Of a stretch of 64,000 nt of DNA, positions 1 through 8,160 are shown piece by piece. Made by a program: the position numbers and the translations under genes. Each line of letters starts with the position of its first letter. The first letter of the stretch is position 1. The notes under the pieces were generated by a model. That model saw nothing but the letters and a program-made list of their open reading frames with translations. It did no database searches and was not told where the DNA came from. The stretch is from Nostoc sp. FACHB-110. GTDB lineage: Bacteria; Cyanobacteriota; Cyanobacteriia; Cyanobacteriales; Nostocaceae. The stretch lies in contig NZ_JACJRU010000045.1 of the NCBI RefSeq assembly GCF_014697425.1, forward strand, positions 1-64,000, given 5' to 3'.

Positions 1-113
1 GTCAGAAATACCCTTAAACGGCTGCCCATACCCCTGTTACCCTAGTAGACACATTTATGTATTTACTTATCTTTACACAGTTTGGTTTTTTCACCTTGTT
101 CTACTTACTGGTT

Positions 114-238
114 TAGCAAACCAAAATTGCTGTGTAGACCCAGCAAGGGAGCAGGGGAGCAGGGGAGCAGGGGGGAATGAAAATACTTTCTCCCCTGCCC
201 CTCTGCCCCTCTGCCCCTCTGCTGTCCACCATGCAAAG
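114..238. repeat. Palindromic G/C-rich element, copy 1
   Basis: The left arm is a run of GGGGAGCA units and the right arm is the complementary run of CCCCTCTG units, around a loop near 172-190. The left edge reads AAATTGCTGTGTAGACC and the right edge contains CATGCAAAGTT. The same two edges bound the element inserted in the relaxase gene at about 15113-15273, so this is a dispersed family and not chance low complexity. Strong RNA or DNA hairpin formation is expected. Confidence 0.7.
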
Positions 239-586
239 TTGGGTTGCCAGACAACTACAACATCAGTACCAATTAATAGTAATAGTGTGGCTGTAACTCC
301 AGGTAAAAAAGTAAACATAACATTGCCTAATCAACCGATTGTAACCCTTAATAGGACGGCGAAACCGATAGGCACAACATTACAACGGGATGATGCAAAT
401 GCTCTGGTATATGGGTTAGCTATAGCTCGAAGGCAAGGCACAATTAAGCCTAATTCGGCAACCTGGAGAAAGGTACAAGATGCGATCAAGCTTTTAAGAC
501 AAGGACACAATAGGGAAACAGCGATGGCACGTTCTGGTGTTGATGCCGATTTGTTCAATCAATTGATTCAAGCCGGAAAAATTTAA
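239..586 (+). CDS. Small hypothetical plasmid protein (115 aa)
   Basis: The reading frame opens with TTG at 239, directly after the palindromic element, so the true N-terminus may have been replaced or lost. The N-terminal half is Thr/Ser/Val-rich and low in complexity. The C-terminal 60 residues look like a compact helical domain with helix-turn-helix character (for example WRKVQDAIKLLRQG and ARSGVDADLFNQLIQAG). It lies upstream of the conjugation genes in the same orientation. I do not recognise the family. A DNA-binding role is only a guess from the C-terminal helices; the start codon is uncertain. Confidence 0.55.
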   Translation: MGCQTTTTSVPINSNSVAVTPGKKVNITLPNQPIVTLNRTAKPIGTTLQRDDANALVYGLAIARRQGTIKPNSATWRKVQDAIKLLRQGHNRETAMARSGVDADLFNQLIQAGKI

Positions 587-625
587 CGCCCTTGTTTTGC
601 AATTTATTAGAGTGAAAGCTTACCC

Positions 626-1054
626 GTGAAAACCCCAAATACGCCAATTAAAAGAATGAAACATTCATCGAGAAGTAGCCTAGTTTTGAAAAGGGTTAAA
701 AAACACCAATATCTCTTGTATATAATTGGTGCATCTCTCTTCTTAATGGTAATAGAAAAAGTAGTGTCTGGTTCAGATTATGGCTTATTTAGAATGACAA
801 GAATAGCTTTATCGTGCCATTTTAATACACCTTGAATTAAAGGAATACTAAACATAATAGATAAACTACTCACTGCCAGCATATTTGTAGACTTCATAGC
901 TAAATCTATAGAAACTATGAAAGAAATTGGAGATGTAGGACATGACCCACCAAGACTTGTCATAGATCAAGTTTTATACAGATATTTGTTCATCCTAATA
1001 TTATTCGTTGTTCAAAGTATTTTGTTTAACAATATTTCAAATGGTTGTAAGTAG
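626..1054 (+). pseudogene. VirB2-like pilin paralogue broken by an in-frame TGA
   Basis: A GTG-started frame runs from 626 to a TGA at 833-835 and then continues without another stop to a TAG at 1052-1054. The joined translation matches the intact VirB2-like gene at 6931-7389 along its length. It has GLFRMTRIALSC against GLFNPTQLALAC before the stop, and LFILILFVVQSILFNN against FFVTLILFIAQSILFSG after it. Each half carries one hydrophobic segment, so the stop would remove the second membrane helix of the pilin subunit. It is most likely a decayed duplicate of the pilin gene; a sequencing error or read-through cannot be excluded from sequence alone. The TAG is followed immediately by the next gene's possible TTG start. 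Confidence 0.7.
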
Positions 1055-1072
1055 TTGAAAGCGAAAATTCTC

Positions 1073-2278
1073 ATGATTCACCTTCTTAAAATACTAATTT
1101 TAACAGGAGCGATCGCTCTTACTAGTGTCTCTGCTGCCACTGCACAACCAGCGACAACAACATATACCCAGGACAAGTATCAGGGTTCTATACCCGATTG
1201 GTCAAAAATAACCTGGGATACACTACCACTAATTCAACAAGCGGGATTCATCAAAATTCCGCCCAAATTAGTCTCGGTGTTTGGTTACGACCCCTCGCGC
1301 TCATGGAATGCCGGACAGAAATCGGATTCGGTGGTGATGCTGGGGGATGCGGATGATGCTTGGGCGCTAGGGGATTTTACGTTAGCAGGAATCAAAAAAG
1401 TTGCACTGCCTTCACCATCAAAGAATTTGCCACCAACTTTAAAAGATGTGGGATTCATGAAGTGGCAGACGACTCAAACACTCGTCAAAGCTATTCCCAG
1501 ACTGGGTACTCTACAGGTGAATCAAGTTCAACCAATTTTGGCTCTATTTGGGAAATCGGGTTATCTGCCATATAACTGTTCATCCGGCACAATCAATGAT
1601 TGCATTAGGACTAATCCAGAACTTGGTCAAAAAGTATTAGGTAATATCAATTTAGAGGATTACTCGACCTTATCAATTCCCGGATTAGAAACGACCCCAA
1701 TTCGGAATTTTGCGTCTTGGCAGCAGACGTACATCAATCAAATCCCGCAATTGAGCTTTGTACCGTTTGATAAAATGCCTCAGCCAGTCAATTCTGGGCA
1801 AGGGGTCGTGGGTATTGCTTCAGTGGTGTTTGGTTCTCGTGAACAAGGAGAAGCGATCGCTGACTCTTACTTTATCTCTGGAAGTGTAGTCCGAGGAGAT
1901 CGCACAGTAACAAAAGCTTGCACAGTCGGGAAAAAGTGCGCCTACCTGGAACTGGGAGATTTTACCCCCAATGCCGGATTGTACGGTAAACGATGGGCAA
2001 GTGGGACTGATTCTCCACTGGTAAAAGGTGGTTACGGGTTTTTGGCGGCGGTCAATGGCGGCAAAGAGCCGACAGGAAGGCTTGTTTATGGTAATGGGTT
2101 TAAAGTCGTCCTTACCAATACCAATGAATCTGCCGGGACGGCTGATTTTGCACTGTACTTTAGAATCTGCGCTCGACCGCCGTTTATGGCTAAGACCTGT
2201 ACACCCTACTTTATTGGCCCAATACCCTGGATACCTGTAAAGGAAAATGATTTGGTGATCGTGGGAACAGGACGATGA
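1073..2278 (+). CDS. Secreted plasmid protein of unknown function
   Basis: About 401 residues. I chose ATG 1073 over TTG 1055, which is in frame 18 bases upstream, because it gives a clean signal peptide: a Lys-containing start, a hydrophobic core (LILTGAIALTSVSA) and a likely signal-peptidase site after ATAQ. The mature part contains paired cysteines (YNCSSGTINDC, KACTVGKKC, ICARPP..KTC), which fits an oxidising extracytoplasmic location. It sits between the broken pilin gene and the VirD4-like gene, so a role in the conjugation envelope apparatus is plausible but unproven. I recognise no enzyme motif. Confidence 0.7.
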   Translation: MIHLLKILILTGAIALTSVSAATAQPATTTYTQDKYQGSIPDWSKITWDTLPLIQQAGFIKIPPKLVSVFGYDPSRSWNAGQKSDSVVMLGDADDAWALGDFTLAGIKKVALPSPSKNLPPTLKDVGFMKWQTTQTLVKAIPRLGTLQVNQVQPILALFGKSGYLPYNCSSGTINDCIRTNPELGQKVLGNINLEDYSTLSIPGLETTPIRNFASWQQTYINQIPQLSFVPFDKMPQPVNSGQGVVGIASVVFGSREQGEAIADSYFISGSVVRGDRTVTKACTVGKKCAYLELGDFTPNAGLYGKRWASGTDSPLVKGGYGFLAAVNGGKEPTGRLVYGNGFKVVLTNTNESAGTADFALYFRICARPPFMAKTCTPYFIGPIPWIPVKENDLVIVGTGR

Positions 2279-2282
2279 AATC

Positions 2283-2314
2283 AATTCGCAATTCGCAATT
2301 CGCAATTCGCAATT
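2283..2314. repeat. Heptamer repeat (AATTCGC)n upstream of the VirD4-like gene
   Basis: Four or more tandem AATTCGC units fill the gap between the secreted-protein gene and the VirD4-like start. This is the short tandemly repeated repetitive sequence type typical of heterocystous cyanobacteria. The GGGAGA ribosome binding site of the next gene starts right after it. Confidence 0.8.
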
Positions 2315-2329
2315 GGGAGAAGCATTAGT

Positions 2330-4195
2330 ATGACGACGCAGCAACAGCAACAAGCTTCTATTAAAGAATACATTCCGTCAGGGATAGAAACTGCGGCGTT
2401 AGCCTCCTTCTCTAAAATGAGGCAACAGATTCAAAACCCGAAAACCATACTAGAAAGGACGCGGACGCATCCTAACTGCGAATTGCGAATTGCGAATTGC
2501 GAATTGGTGTTATCGCCTGCGCTGTTGGGGCTGGTTGCTTGTGGACTGATAATTATCATGGCCAAATACTTAGATTCTGTTGGCTCAAAAAATCAACTAG
2601 CGACAGCAAGATGGGGAGGGGTGAGAGAACGGAATGCGGCACGGAAAATAGCTTTAAAACAACTGCGAAGACGCAAACATAACCGTGTAGCTTTGTACGT
2701 TGGGACACCAACAGGTACAACAAACCAGTTTGTGAATGAGCAAATTATTTCACAGATTCCATCTGATTTCAAAACTATTTATATCCCAGATGCCCAAAGG
2801 GGTGTGATGGTAATCGGTGGGCCGGGTAGTGGGAAGTCGTTCTCAATGCTCAACCCCCTGATCCGTTCGGCAATAGATCAAGGTCTGCCACTAATTTTGT
2901 ATGACTTTAAATATAGTGAGCAAGAATCAGCAACAGCAGACGCTAAAGGACAAGCACCGATTCTGGCTGGCTATGCTCTGGAGCGTGGATATGACGTAAC
3001 AGTGTTAGCTCCTGGCTACGGAGAATCTTGCATCGCCAACCCTTTAGACTTTCTGCGAGATGAAGAAGATTCAGAAATGGCCAGACAATTGGCGATTACG
3101 ATTAACCGGAATTTGAAGCTGGGAGATCAGGATAATGGAAATAGCTTTTTTACCAACGCCGGGGATCAGCTGGTACAAGCAATTTTGATGTTAGCAAAAG
3201 GGACAATGTACCCAGATATCATGATGTGCCAAGCAATACTGGGCTTGCCGAAGCTAGTAGAACGCATCATGAAAGCTGACCTCAATTTCTTGGTCAGAGA
3301 AGCATTTTCACAGTTTGTGTCTGTCGCAGGTTCACCAGAAACGGCAGCAAGTATTGTAGGAACAGCCAGTGGTTTATTTAGTAGGTTTATGGTTCCGGCG
3401 GCACTGGCGGCTTTTTGTGGCAAGAGTAATATCCCACTGGATCTAAAAGAAAGACAGATGATTGTCTTCGGGATGAACAAGGAAAAACGGGATGTTATAG
3501 CCCCCTTACTAGTATCAATTTTACATCTAATTGTGAGTCGGAATGTAGCCAAGAAACGGTCTGAGCCTCTAATCCTGGCATTAGATGAATTACCAACGTT
3601 GTATCTTCCGGCACTGGTTGATTGGTTAAACCAAAACCGGGAGGATGGGCTAGTTTCTATCCTGGGCTTACAAAACTTGTCAATGTTGCAAGACGCTTAC
3701 GGAGAGCATACAACTAACGCCATCTTCGGTGGTTGTGCAACGAAAGCATTTTTTAATCCTAATGATGATGTGTCTGCGGAAAAATTCAGCAAATATTTAG
3801 GAGAAGAAGAAATTAGATATAACCAAAAATCCCGGAGTTATGGAGGTAAAGGAGGTGCGAACACGTCAGTCTCACAACAAAAAGCTACACGCAAATTATT
3901 TGATGTGAATCAATTCAACACTTTGAGAGAAGGTAAGGCAGTCTTAATGAATCCTGGCTTTTCATCCCGGAACCAAATCAGTCTTCCACTGCTGCATCAA
4001 TTTAATATTCCAAATGCAGAAATAAATTCGCAAACATCAGCAATTAAACATTGGTATGAGTTTCAACAATATTTAAGAGATTTATCGGTTTTAACTACAC
4101 CAACTTCGGAAGAAATGCGTTTAAGACGAGAGGAAGCTGAACGACTTTTACCAATGTTTGATAAACAAGAACTAGTTCAAACAATGGACTTTTAG
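2330..4195 (+). CDS. virD4: VirD4/TraG-type coupling ATPase
   Basis: This 621-residue protein would couple the relaxosome to the type IV secretion channel and pump DNA. A GGGAGA sits 10-15 bases before the ATG. The N-terminal 60 residues are odd: residues about 49-59 (CELRIANCEL) are the translation of an in-frame heptamer repeat (2471-2505). A single hydrophobic helix follows (GLVACGLIIIMAKYL), where most family members have two. Then comes the VirD4-type ARWG segment, a Walker A motif GGPGSGKS with Lys169, and a Walker B motif LILALDE with Asp419-Glu420. The C-terminal part has the usual all-alpha insertion and LNQNREDGLVSILGLQ region. Family assignment is firm; membrane topology after the repeat insertion is uncertain. 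Confidence 0.9.
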   Translation: MTTQQQQQASIKEYIPSGIETAALASFSKMRQQIQNPKTILERTRTHPNCELRIANCELVLSPALLGLVACGLIIIMAKYLDSVGSKNQLATARWGGVRERNAARKIALKQLRRRKHNRVALYVGTPTGTTNQFVNEQIISQIPSDFKTIYIPDAQRGVMVIGGPGSGKSFSMLNPLIRSAIDQGLPLILYDFKYSEQESATADAKGQAPILAGYALERGYDVTVLAPGYGESCIANPLDFLRDEEDSEMARQLAITINRNLKLGDQDNGNSFFTNAGDQLVQAILMLAKGTMYPDIMMCQAILGLPKLVERIMKADLNFLVREAFSQFVSVAGSPETAASIVGTASGLFSRFMVPAALAAFCGKSNIPLDLKERQMIVFGMNKEKRDVIAPLLVSILHLIVSRNVAKKRSEPLILALDELPTLYLPALVDWLNQNREDGLVSILGLQNLSMLQDAYGEHTTNAIFGGCATKAFFNPNDDVSAEKFSKYLGEEEIRYNQKSRSYGGKGGANTSVSQQKATRKLFDVNQFNTLREGKAVLMNPGFSSRNQISLPLLHQFNIPNAEINSQTSAIKHWYEFQQYLRDLSVLTTPTSEEMRLRREEAERLLPMFDKQELVQTMDF

Positions 4196-4567
4196 CCAAG
4201 TCGCAAGTTGCAAGGACGCTCGTTCCGACGCTCGCAGACTCGCTAACGCTGCGCTAACGCTGCGCTAACGCTGCGCTAACGCTACCGCTTCGCTAACGCA
4301 AGTCGCAAGTCGCAAGTTTCAAATTAAAGTTGATTCATCCGATGAAAATTAGGTAATAATTAGAAAAAAGAAAATTCCATTACTTTGGCTTTTAATTACA
4401 AGTTTGATGCTTGGCATAGCAAAATTTTGTCACAACTCTTTTAAATCGAGTACCAAATTTAAAAAGAATAGCTTGCCGAATTTTGTTTTTTAATTGCGAC
4501 TTGCGACTTGCGACTTGTTATGTTCCCTGTTCCCTTTAAAATTCACTTATTTAATAGGAATTGACGA
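4196..4567. repeat. Gene-free 372-bp block bounded by inverted heptamer repeats
   Basis: No convincing gene lies here. The left part holds tandem GCTAACGCTGC units (about 4240-4290) and then AAGTCGC heptamers (about 4294-4318). The right part holds the inverse heptamers, GCGACTT, at about 4495-4517. The two heptamer blocks are complementary and could close a loop of about 175 bases. The arrangement resembles the blocks at 21180-21440 and 62853-63036. Confidence 0.7.
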
Positions 4568-4963
4568 ATGATAGATTACCCACTGAATCAAAGAGATTGG
4601 GAAGTTATTTCTAAATTACCCCCAGAAATTGCCTCACTCGCTGAGAGATATCCGTCAGAAATTCTGAATACGGCGGATTCATGGGATGAAGAACCATTTC
4701 CGAATGGCTATATTCCCGAATCCATTGAAATTTATTGTGGTGATGAAGAAGTAGTGTTTATTATTGATGGGTTACTAGACTTTTATCAACCGATAAATAT
4801 TGGGAGAAATTCAACAACGCTTACTGTGATGATTGATAGCAATTTCGCTTACATCGAGATTGAAGGTAAAGAAATTCTCAACAAACTCGGTGGAGTCATT
4901 CTGCCTGATGTGATTACTTCTCCTGAAGCCATGATGACGGAAATAATAGGAGAATTATCATGA
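4568..4963 (+). CDS. Hypothetical plasmid protein (131 aa), acidic
   Basis: The protein is acidic (many Asp/Glu), contains alternating beta-like stretches (IEIYCGDEEVVFIIDGLLDF and TTLTVMIDSNFAYIEIEGKE) and no membrane segment. Its stop overlaps the next start by 4 bases (ATGA at 4960), so the two genes are translationally coupled and probably act together. AGGAA lies about 8 bases before the ATG. I do not recognise a family. Its place between VirD4- and VirB2-like genes suggests an accessory conjugation or plasmid-maintenance role, by position only. Confidence 0.7.
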   Translation: MIDYPLNQRDWEVISKLPPEIASLAERYPSEILNTADSWDEEPFPNGYIPESIEIYCGDEEVVFIIDGLLDFYQPINIGRNSTTLTVMIDSNFAYIEIEGKEILNKLGGVILPDVITSPEAMMTEIIGELS

Positions 4964-5988
4964 TTGAAGCAGGGGATGCTAATACAGTAAAAAATGATTA
5001 CCTGGAAACGCTGGAGACTTTGATTAATCGCATCAAAATTAAAGCTAATGAAAAAGAAATTGATGCGGGGAATCAAATTTCTATTTACGCAGGAACTAAG
5101 AAAGTTTATCAAGGTGTCAAAGGTGAAAAACCGACTCTAGACAAACTAAATCCTGAAGTTGTTGACCAGATTCAAAAAGCTGTGAATGAGCCACATAACC
5201 TCAAAGGTTCAATTACCATAAAGATTGGGAAGCAAGAGGTGTTTAAAGTTAGTAATGGTCAAGTTGTGAATGACAAACTGGGACTAAGTGGCGCAGTTGT
5301 CCAAAAACCTGCATCAAAAGAGCGAACATACACTCTGGCTGAACTACAAAAACAAGTTGATGTCTTAAAGAATAAAGTCAGCCAGCAGGAAAAGACGATT
5401 ACTGAATTAAGCGGTCAACAAAATAAGCAGACCCTTGATAAACTAACTCAAGAAATAGCTTCCTTAGCCGATTCTGTAGCTAAACAACAAAAACTGATTG
5501 AAGCAGCTCAAAAGTCTTTAAATGGAATGAGTCTGGTTAAACCCCAGAATACTATGCTTCAAAATTGGATTGGTTCAATTGAAACCAAGGTTAAAGAAAC
5601 GGGTAATTCATTACTAGATGGAGCCAAAAATAAACTCCAAGAAGTCGGCTTAAAAATCAACGCTCATGTTCGCTCTGTTAAAGGGAAAATGATTGAATCA
5701 GCAGTGAGTGTGCTATTAAATAAACTGGGTGAACGTCAAAAGGATGGTTCGTTATCTTTTAAGAGTAACAAGTTTGAATTTCATCAAGAAGGCAATAATA
5801 TCACGGTCAAAACTAAGGATGGGAGAAGCGTACTCCAAAACGGGGAAATCGCTCCTCAATTACCACCTGCTGTAAGAGAAGATGCGGATCAGCTTCCGGA
5901 AAAGGTTTTTCAATATATAGATAAAGTCGAGCAACACAAGCAAGAAACTCTCCAGTCCAAGCAAGCAACTCCATCGCTGTCTCGTTAA
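4960..5988 (+). CDS. Coiled-coil plasmid protein of unknown function
   Basis: A 342-residue soluble protein. Residues 1-110 contain two similar beta-rich units: ISIYAGTKKVYQG with VVDQIQKAVNEP, then ITIKIGKQEVFKV. They look like a small internal duplication. Residues about 120-190 have heptad-like spacing of Leu/Val/Ile and many Lys/Glu/Gln, predicting a coiled coil. The C-terminal part includes a charged beta hairpin (SNKFEFHQEGNNITVKTKDG). It is coupled to the upstream 131-residue gene by a 4-base overlap, and a strong terminator follows. It may be a scaffold or DNA-associated factor; no enzymatic motif is visible and the function is unknown. Confidence 0.7.
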   Translation: MIEAGDANTVKNDYLETLETLINRIKIKANEKEIDAGNQISIYAGTKKVYQGVKGEKPTLDKLNPEVVDQIQKAVNEPHNLKGSITIKIGKQEVFKVSNGQVVNDKLGLSGAVVQKPASKERTYTLAELQKQVDVLKNKVSQQEKTITELSGQQNKQTLDKLTQEIASLADSVAKQQKLIEAAQKSLNGMSLVKPQNTMLQNWIGSIETKVKETGNSLLDGAKNKLQEVGLKINAHVRSVKGKMIESAVSVLLNKLGERQKDGSLSFKSNKFEFHQEGNNITVKTKDGRSVLQNGEIAPQLPPAVREDADQLPEKVFQYIDKVEQHKQETLQSKQATPSLSR

Positions 5989-5993
5989 CTTAC

Positions 5994-6046
5994 AAGCTCT
6001 TGGTTTAGACGAATGTTGGCATTTGTGGCTAAACCAAGAGCTTTTT
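5994..6046 (+). terminator. Rho-independent terminator
   Basis: The left arm AAGCTCTTGGTTTA and the right arm TAAACCAAGAGCTT are perfectly complementary over 14 bp, followed by TTTTT. It ends the 4568-5988 gene pair. Confidence 0.85.
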
Positions 6047-6096
6047 AAAGCGTATTCAAGTATTAATAAAAGCTTCATTTTTTTGGATATTTTATT

Positions 6097-6534
6097 ATGA
6101 ACCCGATTGAATTTAAGAATAAATGGAATTTATCATATCTAGAGTTAGCTGTAATTTTGGGTTACAAGGGAGATCGGACTGTTCGTGAATGGGAAACAAA
6201 TAACCAGCTTCACCGCTATCCCCAACCTCCAGCAAATGTTGTCTGTCATCTATTAGATCAAAAATGGCAACAACATGGCAAAAACATCATTATTGGCTTA
6301 AGTTTAGCTCTCAACCCGATTGAGTTTAAGAATAAGTGGCAGCTTTCATACGTGGAACTGGCGATTGTTTTAGGTTACACGAGCGATCGCACGGTTCGCA
6401 GTTGGGGGGCAACAGGACAGTTTCATCGCTATCCGGCGGCAAGTGCCTGTGTTGCTGCTTACTTGTTAGATCAACAATGGCTGGAACACGGTAAAAAAAT
6501 CATTCCTTATTTTTGGATTAAGGAGATTGCCTAA
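6097..6534 (+). CDS. Tandemly duplicated helix-turn-helix-like protein
   Basis: The 145-residue protein is two copies of one domain of about 70 residues. Copy 1 begins NPIEFKNKWNLSY and copy 2 begins NPIEFKNKWQLSY. Both contain LGY, a DRTVR core, HRYP and a closing DQ(K/Q)W segment. Each copy looks like a small helix-turn-helix unit (LSYLELAVILG followed by DRTVREW). The DNA of the two halves has diverged at third positions, so the duplication is not very recent. A weak terminator-like hairpin follows the stop (ACGTC...GACG then TTTTT, about 6533-6559). A role as a plasmid DNA-binding or regulatory protein is inferred, not shown. Confidence 0.75.
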   Translation: MNPIEFKNKWNLSYLELAVILGYKGDRTVREWETNNQLHRYPQPPANVVCHLLDQKWQQHGKNIIIGLSLALNPIEFKNKWQLSYVELAIVLGYTSDRTVRSWGATGQFHRYPAASACVAAYLLDQQWLEHGKKIIPYFWIKEIA

Positions 6535-6580
6535 AAACGTCAATCAATAGACGCTTTTTGTGGGAAAAAAGTGATGCTTT

Positions 6581-6934
6581 TTGAGCCTTCCTAACTGTAG
6601 AGAAAACAGTTATTTTTATATCTATAGACAATTCCAGGAAGTTCCTAAGCAGGGAGGTAGAGGGGTTGAAGAATTAACCAGAGGGCAAGTGGCGCAGATG
6701 ATGAAGCCTGTGGTGTCATCTCGGCAGTTACAGAAATACCTAAACATTGCGCGATTATACATTCCAGGCTTTGAGAATTTTACAGATCCAAAAACCAATG
6801 GACTAAACGGTTACGCCAAATTGAACCGTTCTCATATTCGGGTGCTTCAAGAAATTCGTTCACTTGCCCGAACTCAAACTTTAGCAGATATAGAACAGCA
6901 ATATAAACAACAGAGGTTGCGCGATAAAGTATGA
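6581..6934 (+). CDS. Small HTH-like protein coupled to the VirB2-like gene
   Basis: The frame is open from TTG 6581. No ATG in frame precedes the conserved part, and the true start could be farther in (ATG codons near 6698), so the N-terminus is uncertain. The segment RGQVAQMMKPVVSSRQLQKYL, read as two short helices, resembles a MerR-like or winged-helix DNA-recognition unit. It is followed by a loop (PGFENFTDPKTNGLNGY) and a further helix. The stop overlaps the next start (ATGA at 6931), so it is co-translated with the pilin gene and may regulate it. No family is recognised. Confidence 0.6.
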   Translation: MSLPNCRENSYFYIYRQFQEVPKQGGRGVEELTRGQVAQMMKPVVSSRQLQKYLNIARLYIPGFENFTDPKTNGLNGYAKLNRSHIRVLQEIRSLARTQTLADIEQQYKQQRLRDKV

Positions 6935-7389
6935 AAGCTAAAGGAGAAATAGTTGCTGTGTCATCTTACTCTTCACATAAACCCAAAACTCAAGCCCAGA
7001 TTTTCGCGTCAATTATCGGGAAATGGGGAAGGAAGTACCAACATCATCTGTATGCAACTGGTACAACTTTAATAGTGAGTAGCCAGACATTCCCGGCACA
7101 GGCATTTGGACTATTCAACCCGACACAACTAGCACTCGCTTGTATGTTTAAGAGTAGTGGAGCGACAGGGAATACGATTTTAAGTACTTTACCAGGAGTG
7201 ATTAATGCGGCGATTACAGTGATGTTATTTGTTTATTTTGTCGCGTCGGGTGTGAAGGTGGCGAACGCTATAGGTGATGGGCAAGAAATCACTCAGGTAA
7301 TACAGCAGCCTGTGGGGATTTTCTTTGTCACATTAATACTGTTTATCGCGCAAAGTATTCTTTTTAGTGGAGTTACAGAAAGCTGCTAA
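6931..7389 (+). CDS. VirB2-like conjugative pilin subunit
   Basis: This 152-residue protein has the VirB2/TrbC layout. A long basic leader ends in a hydrophobic stretch with an alanine-rich cleavage-like site (SSQTFPAQAFG). Two membrane helices follow (about 92-112, INAAITVMLFVYFVASGV, and about 125-145, VGIFFVTLILFIAQSILF) with a short polar loop between them. It precedes VirB3- and VirB4-like genes, the order seen in virB operons. A degraded paralogue lies at 626-1054. Pilins diverge fast, so the call rests on topology and gene order more than on residue identity. Confidence 0.65.
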   Translation: MKAKGEIVAVSSYSSHKPKTQAQIFASIIGKWGRKYQHHLYATGTTLIVSSQTFPAQAFGLFNPTQLALACMFKSSGATGNTILSTLPGVINAAITVMLFVYFVASGVKVANAIGDGQEITQVIQQPVGIFFVTLILFIAQSILFSGVTESC

Positions 7390-7397
7390 AAACAAGT

Positions 7398-7430
7398 AAG
7401 AGGTCGGAGGTCGGAGGTCGCAAGTCGCAA
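7398..7430. repeat. Heptamer repeats (AGGTCGG / AAGTCGC)n
   Basis: Tandem AGGTCGG units pass into AAGTCGC units just after the pilin gene. They lie in the 229-base gap before the VirB3-like gene; the rest of that gap shows no gene. Confidence 0.7.
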
Positions 7431-7618
7431 GTGTTTTGAATGCAAGTTCTTTTTTCTTCAATTACTTCAATCAGGGATTAACAATCGTTAATCCTTTTTG
7501 TGCTAAGTAAGTCGGTAAGAAAAACCTAACTATATTACGAAAGATTAACTAAGCTAAAAGCTTCTTCCCTCCTGCCTCCTGGCTTATCCTAACAATAAAT
7601 ATTCACGATGACCTACTT

Positions 7619-7945
7619 ATGACAAAACCAATTAAACCGATTAACCAATCGTTAGGAAAGAGTGCCTCAATAGGGTTGTTTACCGGATTTCAGTATGCAG
7701 CAGCCTTATTATCGTTTGGTGTGGGATTTTTCACATCATTTATATTTGGAGTGGGATTAGTCTGGAGTATATTGTGTGGGTTTTGGGTGGCAGCAACAGT
7801 GTTGATTTTATCGGGTAACAAACCTTACCTGTTTTGGTCAAGGATATTTCCACGTCCGCCTGTATGGGCGAGAGGATATGTGCGTTATTCTAATCCACTG
7901 TTGAAAAACAAAGTTGGCAGTAAAAAACTCAAAAAATTGTGGTAA
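7619..7945 (+). CDS. VirB3-like inner-membrane T4SS protein
   Basis: This 108-residue protein has two closely spaced hydrophobic helices (about 26-45 and 48-68) followed by a basic, proline- and aromatic-rich tail (FWSRIFPRPPVWARGYVRY). VirB3 proteins are short, have such N-terminal helices, and lie directly before VirB4, as here. It would sit in the inner membrane and stabilise the VirB4 ATPase. Primary sequence gives no strong diagnostic motif; topology, size and neighbourhood carry the call. Confidence 0.55.
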   Translation: MTKPIKPINQSLGKSASIGLFTGFQYAAALLSFGVGFFTSFIFGVGLVWSILCGFWVAATVLILSGNKPYLFWSRIFPRPPVWARGYVRYSNPLLKNKVGSKKLKKLW

Positions 7946-7950
7946 GAGAC

Positions 7951-8115
7951 TTGTGCAGGGGGGCAGAGGAGCAGAGGGGCAGGGGAGAATGGCACGCTTG
8001 TTAAGCTAAAGGGTAAACAGCGTAAAGATTGCTCCCAGTGCAGAGGGGAATTTTTATTTATTGAGTTTCTATGCCTAAAATTTCTTCTTTCTCCCCTGCA
8101 CCCCTGCACCCCTGC
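7951..8115. repeat. Palindromic G/C-rich element between VirB3- and VirB4-like genes
   Basis: The left arm (GGGGGGCAGAGGAGCAGAGG) and the right arm (TCTCCCCTGCACCCCTGCAC) are complementary and separated by about 90 bases. It resembles the elements at 114-238 and 15113-15273 in arm composition, but its outer edges differ. Confidence 0.6.
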
Positions 8116-8160
8116 CCCGAAGCTGCCCTAAACAAACAAATAAGTAAATGAATCAATATT

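Noticed and set aside
91..318. A 75-codon minus-strand ORF across the first palindrome
   Set aside because: It is mostly the palindrome read as protein. It was useful only for recognising the same element in the relaxase.
1820..2353. A 177-codon minus-strand ORF over the end of the secreted-protein gene
   Set aside because: It overlaps a convincing gene antisense and includes translated heptamers; no family resemblance.
6581..6934. Clear MerR-family assignment for the 117-residue protein
   Set aside because: Only one HTH-like stretch is visible; the family could not be established by eye.
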